The position numbers were made by a program, and so were the translations under genes. Shown here piece after piece: positions 60,360 to 64,000 of a DNA stretch of 64,000 nucleotides (positions are counted from its first letter, which is position 1; each line of letters starts with the position of its first letter). The notes under the pieces are model-generated. The model was not told where the DNA came from, searched no databases, and was given only the letters and a program-made list of their open reading frames with translations. This DNA comes from Paenibacillus hemerocallicola (GTDB lineage Bacteria > Bacillota > Bacilli > Paenibacillales > NBRC-103111): the NCBI RefSeq assembly GCF_006265175.1, contig NZ_VDCQ01000023.1, forward strand, positions 53,942 through 117,941. The letters are read 5' to 3'.

Positions 60360-62792
60360 GTGAAGGTCTCTTATCAATGGTTGTCGGAATACGTGGACCT
60401 GAAAGGGTATACCGCCTCCGATCTGGCGGAGAAGCTGACCCGCAGCGGCATCGAAGTGGATACCGTGGAAAATCGGAACAAAGGCGTGACGAGCGTAGTC
60501 GTGGGCTTCGTCAAAACGCGGGAGAAGCATCCGGACGCGGACAAGTTGAGCGTTTGTACCGTGGATGCGGGCCAAGGCGAAGAGCTGCAAATCGTTTGCG
60601 GCGCGAAAAACGTGGCGGCCGGGCAGAAGGTGCCGGTAGCGCTTGTGGGAGCCGAGCTGCCGGGCGGTCTGCAAATCAAACGGGCGAAGCTGCGCGGCGT
60701 CGAGTCGATGGGCATGATATGTTCCGCGAAGGAGCTCGGCTTGAACGAGAAGCTTCTGCCGAAAGAACAGCAGGAGGGCATTCTCGAGCTGCCCGAGGAC
60801 GCGAAAATCGGCGCATCGATTCTCGACGTGCTCGGTATAGGCGATGAGGTCATGGAGCTCGACTTGACCCCGAATCGTTCGGATTGCTTGAGCATGATCG
60901 GCGTAGCTTACGAGATCGCAGCCATCCTGGGCCGCGACGTGCTGCTGCCGACCGACGAAGTCGGCCTGCACCCGTCGCAATCCAAAACGGCGGAGCGGCT
61001 GCGCGTCGATATTAGCGCCGTCGAGCAATGCAGCCGTTATTCGGCCAGAATCATATCCGGGGTGAAAGTCGGTACGTCCCCGCTCTGGCTGCAGAGCAGG
61101 CTGATGGCCGCCGGCGTGCGCCCGATCAACAATATCGTGGACGTGACGAATTACGTCATGCTCGAATACGGACAGCCTCTGCACGCGTTCGACGCCGATC
61201 GGCTGGAAGGCGGCCGCATCGAAGTCCGGCTCGCCCGCGAAGGCGAGAAGCTCGTCACGCTCGACGACGCCGAACGGACGTTGTCGCCGCAAATGCTCGT
61301 CATTGCCGATGGCGCAAAGCCGATCGCTTTGGCCGGCGTCATGGGCGGCGCCAATTCGGAGGTAACGTCCGAGACGACGACGATCGTGCTCGAATCCGCC
61401 AAGTTCGACGGCGGTACGGTCCGCAAAGCGTCCCGTCAGCTCGGCCTGCGCTCGGAGGCTTCCTTGCGTTTCGAGAAGGAAGTGAACGCGGACGCCGTAG
61501 TTCCGGCATTGGACCGCGCCGCATCGCTGATCGCCAAGCTGGCCGGAGGCGGAATAAGCGACGGCATCGCGGAAAGCGTCGCTTCCGACGCGGAGCCCGT
61601 TACCGTATCCATCTCGCTGGAGAAGATCAACCGTTACCTCGGAACGGAGCTGTCTTCCCTCGAGATCAAGGTCATCTTGAATCGGCTTCATTTCCAATTC
61701 GAGGAAAAGGGCGACGGACTATGGAACGTGCATGTTCCGCTTCGTCGCGGGGATATTACGCGGGACGTCGACGTCATCGAGGAAATCGCACGGCTGTACG
61801 GGTACGACAACATTCCGGTCACCCCGATACTCGGAGCGACGACTCCCGGTTCTTTGACACGGGAGCAGTCGATTCGCCGTACGCTGCGCGGTCTGCTGAC
61901 GGAAAGCGGTCTGCATGAGGTCGTTACGTACTCGTTCACCCATCCGGAGCAAATTGCCGGTTTCCGCGGCATGTACCCCTCGGCGAAGCCGATCGCCCTG
62001 TCGATGCCGATGAGCGAGGAGCGGAGCGTGCTGCGTACGAGCCTCGTGCCTCATTTGCTCGATACGGCCTTGTACAATCGGAATCGCAATATGGACGATG
62101 TGGCCGTCTTCGAAATCGGCAAGGTGTTCGTATCGTCCGAAGAGCAATTGACCGCTCTTCCGCAGGAGAAGCTGATGCTCGGGATCGTATGGACCGGCAA
62201 ACGCTCGCCGGAGCACTGGGGCGGCAAGGCGGAGAAGGTGGATTTCTATGATTTGAAAGGCGTGTTCGAGAAGCTGACGGCCGTACTAGGCATCGCCGGG
62301 GTTCAATATTCGGCGGCTCAGCCAGAAGGGTTCCATCCCGGCAGAACCGCGAACATCGCAATAGACGCCAGTCCGATCGGACGTCTCGGACAGCTTCACC
62401 CCGCACTGCAGCAGGCCAAGGATCTGGAAGATACGTATGTGCTCGAGATCGAGCTGGAGCCGCTGATCGAGCAAGCCGAATTCCGCATCGAATACAAGCC
62501 GCTGCCGAAATATCCGGCCATCGGCCGCGATATGGCGGTCGTCGTGGATGCCGGGGTGCCTGTCGGGAACATCCGGAGCACCGCCGAGGCAACGGCAGGC
62601 TCGCTGCTCGAATCGATCGAAGTGTTCGATATATATACGGGCGAGAGGCTGGGAGGCGGCAAGAAAAGCGTGGCGTTCACGCTCGTATACCGTCATCCGG
62701 ACCGTACGCTGACCGACGACGAGGTCGCCGAGCTTCACGGCAAAGTCGTTACGGCTCTTGAACAAACATTCGGCGCAGAGTTGCGCAGGTAG
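60360..62792 (+). CDS. pheT: Phenylalanine--tRNA ligase beta subunit
   Basis: An 810-residue subunit with GTG start. In order: an OB-fold tRNA-binding domain (about 40-150), the B3/B4 editing domain (about 210-390), B5 (about 405-480), a core catalytic-like domain (480-700), and a C-terminal anticodon-binding FDX-ACB domain (PLPKYPAIGRDMAVVV to the end). It edits mischarged Tyr-tRNA-Phe and positions the tRNA. Length is normal. RBS is AAAGGAAG. Confidence 0.98.
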   Translation: MKVSYQWLSEYVDLKGYTASDLAEKLTRSGIEVDTVENRNKGVTSVVVGFVKTREKHPDADKLSVCTVDAGQGEELQIVCGAKNVAAGQKVPVALVGAELPGGLQIKRAKLRGVESMGMICSAKELGLNEKLLPKEQQEGILELPEDAKIGASILDVLGIGDEVMELDLTPNRSDCLSMIGVAYEIAAILGRDVLLPTDEVGLHPSQSKTAERLRVDISAVEQCSRYSARIISGVKVGTSPLWLQSRLMAAGVRPINNIVDVTNYVMLEYGQPLHAFDADRLEGGRIEVRLAREGEKLVTLDDAERTLSPQMLVIADGAKPIALAGVMGGANSEVTSETTTIVLESAKFDGGTVRKASRQLGLRSEASLRFEKEVNADAVVPALDRAASLIAKLAGGGISDGIAESVASDAEPVTVSISLEKINRYLGTELSSLEIKVILNRLHFQFEEKGDGLWNVHVPLRRGDITRDVDVIEEIARLYGYDNIPVTPILGATTPGSLTREQSIRRTLRGLLTESGLHEVVTYSFTHPEQIAGFRGMYPSAKPIALSMPMSEERSVLRTSLVPHLLDTALYNRNRNMDDVAVFEIGKVFVSSEEQLTALPQEKLMLGIVWTGKRSPEHWGGKAEKVDFYDLKGVFEKLTAVLGIAGVQYSAAQPEGFHPGRTANIAIDASPIGRLGQLHPALQQAKDLEDTYVLEIELEPLIEQAEFRIEYKPLPKYPAIGRDMAVVVDAGVPVGNIRSTAEATAGSLLESIEVFDIYTGERLGGGKKSVAFTLVYRHPDRTLTDDEVAELHGKVVTALEQTFGAELRR

Positions 62793-62813
62793 AAGGAAAT
62801 AAGGCCGGTCACA

Positions 62814-62842
62814 TCGAATGTAATAGGCGATGGGCCGGCTTT
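62814..62842 (+). terminator. Terminator after pheT
   Basis: GCCGGTCACATCG pairs with CGATGGGCCGGC with one bulge, followed by TTTG. The T run is short. Confidence 0.6.
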
Positions 62843-62975
62843 GTCGTTTCCGGGATCTTCAAAAAAAACTAGTCGTTGTTTTTCGACAGCTATCGTCATT
62901 TTTTGGAGTAGATTCGGGCCATAGCCACCCAGCCACGACATGTTCCGTGAGACGGAATGGAAAGGATGGGCAGAT

Positions 62976-64000
62976 ATGAGCAATGGAGATAAAATACGAG
63001 TCACAGTCGACATATATGGAATGGAATATAAACTGATGGGCGCTTCAAGCGCCGGATATACGAAGAGGGTCGCCGAGTACGTCAACGAGCAGATGCATCA
63101 AACGGCCAAGCTGTTTCCGCGTCTGGACACGCCGCGCCTTGCCGTGCTTGCTTCGGTCAATATGGCGGACGAATATTTCAAGATGCGGACGCAAATCGAT
63201 GAGGTCCAGCAGCAGCTGCAAAATGCGAAGGAGCTCGGGGAGCGCTATACCGTGCTGGAGGAGAATTTGCGCCTGATACAGGAGTCGTCCGAGCAGGAGG
63301 CGGCGCGGTTCCGCGAGCGGGAACAAGAGCTCTCCGACGAAGTCGAACGCAGTCGGGAGCAGGCGGGACGCACGGAAAGGGAGCTCGAGGCCGAACGGCT
63401 GGGACGGGCGGCGTCTGCCGAACAGCATGCCCGGGAGCTGGGGAAGCTGCAGGAGTCGGCGGACGAGCTGCTGGAAGCGAACCTTTTGCTGGAGGAGTCC
63501 GTAAAAAGCCAAGAGCTTAAAGGCAGCGCTTTGGAGAATGACCTGCTGCGTCTTAACGAGACGAACCGCAAATTGGAATCGGCGAACCTTCAGCTGGAGG
63601 AAACGTACGGTCAATTGCGGGAGTCGTACAGCCAGCTGGAGATTACGAACAGCCAGCAGGTGGAAAGCTTCGAGCTGAAGCAGAAGCAGATGGCGGAGCA
63701 GATGGCGGAGCAGGAGGAGCAGCTGCTTCAGGAGCTCGTTACCCAGCAGGAAACGTACAAGAAGACGATTGAGGAGCAGCGCGGCAAAGCGAAGCAGGCG
63801 ATCGAGGAGGAACGGCGCAAGGCGGAGCAAGCCGTGAAGGAAGAACGGCGCAAAGCCGAGCAATTGCTGAACGATGAGCGTCAGAAGGCGCAGCAGACGT
63901 TGGCGGCGGCGCGGAGTCAGAGCGAGGAAGCGTTGAAGGCGGCGCTGGAAGCGGAGCGCGAGAAGGCGGAGCAAGCGCTGTCGGCTGCGCGGAGCGAGGG
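62976..64000 (+). CDS. zapA: ZapA-type cell division protein with very long coiled coil (5' part)
   Basis: The frame is open to the window edge, giving at least 341 residues. Residues ~1-85 are a ZapA domain (IRVTVDIYGMEYKLMGASSA, VAEYVNEQMHQTAKLFPRLD, LAVLASVNMADEYFKM). ZapA bundles FtsZ filaments at mid-cell and is usually 85-120 residues. Here an uninterrupted coiled coil follows, rich in Glu, Gln, Lys and Arg, ending in near-repeats of the type EERRKAEQ. The start follows AAAGGATGG. The gene lies just after pheT, its usual place in this group. The true C-terminus and any further domain lie beyond the window. Confidence 0.88.
   Translation, partial: MSNGDKIRVTVDIYGMEYKLMGASSAGYTKRVAEYVNEQMHQTAKLFPRLDTPRLAVLASVNMADEYFKMRTQIDEVQQQLQNAKELGERYTVLEENLRLIQESSEQEAARFREREQELSDEVERSREQAGRTERELEAERLGRAASAEQHARELGKLQESADELLEANLLLEESVKSQELKGSALENDLLRLNETNRKLESANLQLEETYGQLRESYSQLEITNSQQVESFELKQKQMAEQMAEQEEQLLQELVTQQETYKKTIEEQRGKAKQAIEEERRKAEQAVKEERRKAEQLLNDERQKAQQTLAAARSQSEEALKAALEAEREKAEQALSAARSE

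Noticed and set aside
60060..61697. Minus-strand open frame of 545 codons opposite pheT.
   Set aside because: pheS and pheT occupy the plus strand with all expected motifs; this is an antisense shadow.
63640..63960. Repetitive Glu/Lys/Arg/Gln-rich stretch considered as a tandem DNA repeat.
   Set aside because: The DNA copies are not regular; the periodicity is a protein coiled-coil pattern within the ZapA frame.
1..64000. CRISPR arrays, rRNA and tRNA genes.
   Set aside because: No regularly spaced direct repeats, rRNA segments or tRNA cloverleaf sequences were recognised anywhere in the window.

Overview
The window looks like a chromosome segment of a spore-forming Firmicute of the Paenibacillaceae (Paenibacillus/Cohnella type). 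This is inferred from gene content: YesM/YesN two-component systems, Lpl-type solute importers, large AraC regulators with extracellular sensor domains, strong AGGAGG ribosome binding sites, a T-box in front of pheST, and zapA downstream of pheT. It was not tested by any search. Most of the window is GC-rich. About 33.75-37.2 kb is visibly AT-richer and full of broken genes.

Layout. 1-6.3 kb: the end of a GGDEF/receiver protein, a membrane-anchored phosphoesterase, a DUF2203 protein, and a copper block (CopC-CopD fusion, NarL-type kinase and regulator, YcnI-like protein). 6.5-31.9 kb: carbohydrate uptake and breakdown. It holds an orphan lipoprotein, a transmembrane AraC regulator, an Lpl-type importer with a 1478-residue heparinase II/III-like protein, two amidohydrolase-2 proteins flanking an AraC gene, a beta-propeller protein, an AraC/MFS pair, and a YesM/YesN pair divergent from a second importer. 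A sulfatase follows at 32.1 kb. 33.7-37.0 kb is a scar: a Tn3 transposase fragment fused to another gene's tail, duplicated small membrane-protein genes (one broken), an IS4-type transposase end joined to the first part of a pectate lyase gene. 37.2-40.0 kb: a PadR/SEDS pair and a ParE-type toxin-antitoxin pair. 40-43.3 kb: MFS and LysE transporters, a phytanoyl-CoA dioxygenase-like gene with two LacI-type operators, and the wreck of a LacI gene.

43.9-57.3 kb holds the most unusual genes. A one-component regulator joins a GntR DNA-binding domain to a solute-binding-protein fold. Divergent from it runs a likely operon: MFS importer, pyruvyltransferase-like protein, three tandem amidohydrolases with eroded metal sites, then an acetyltransferase. 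A catabolite-controlled orphan lipoprotein, a GH3 remnant and a PL6 lyase follow. The last 6 kb is housekeeping: a Phe T-box, pheS, pheT and a ZapA homologue with a very long coiled coil that runs off the window.

Taken together, the lyases (heparinase-like, PL6), sulfatase, GH3 remnant, three sugar-type importers or lipoproteins and several CcpA (cre) sites suggest use of acidic or sulfated polysaccharides under catabolite repression. The exact substrate cannot be read from sequence.
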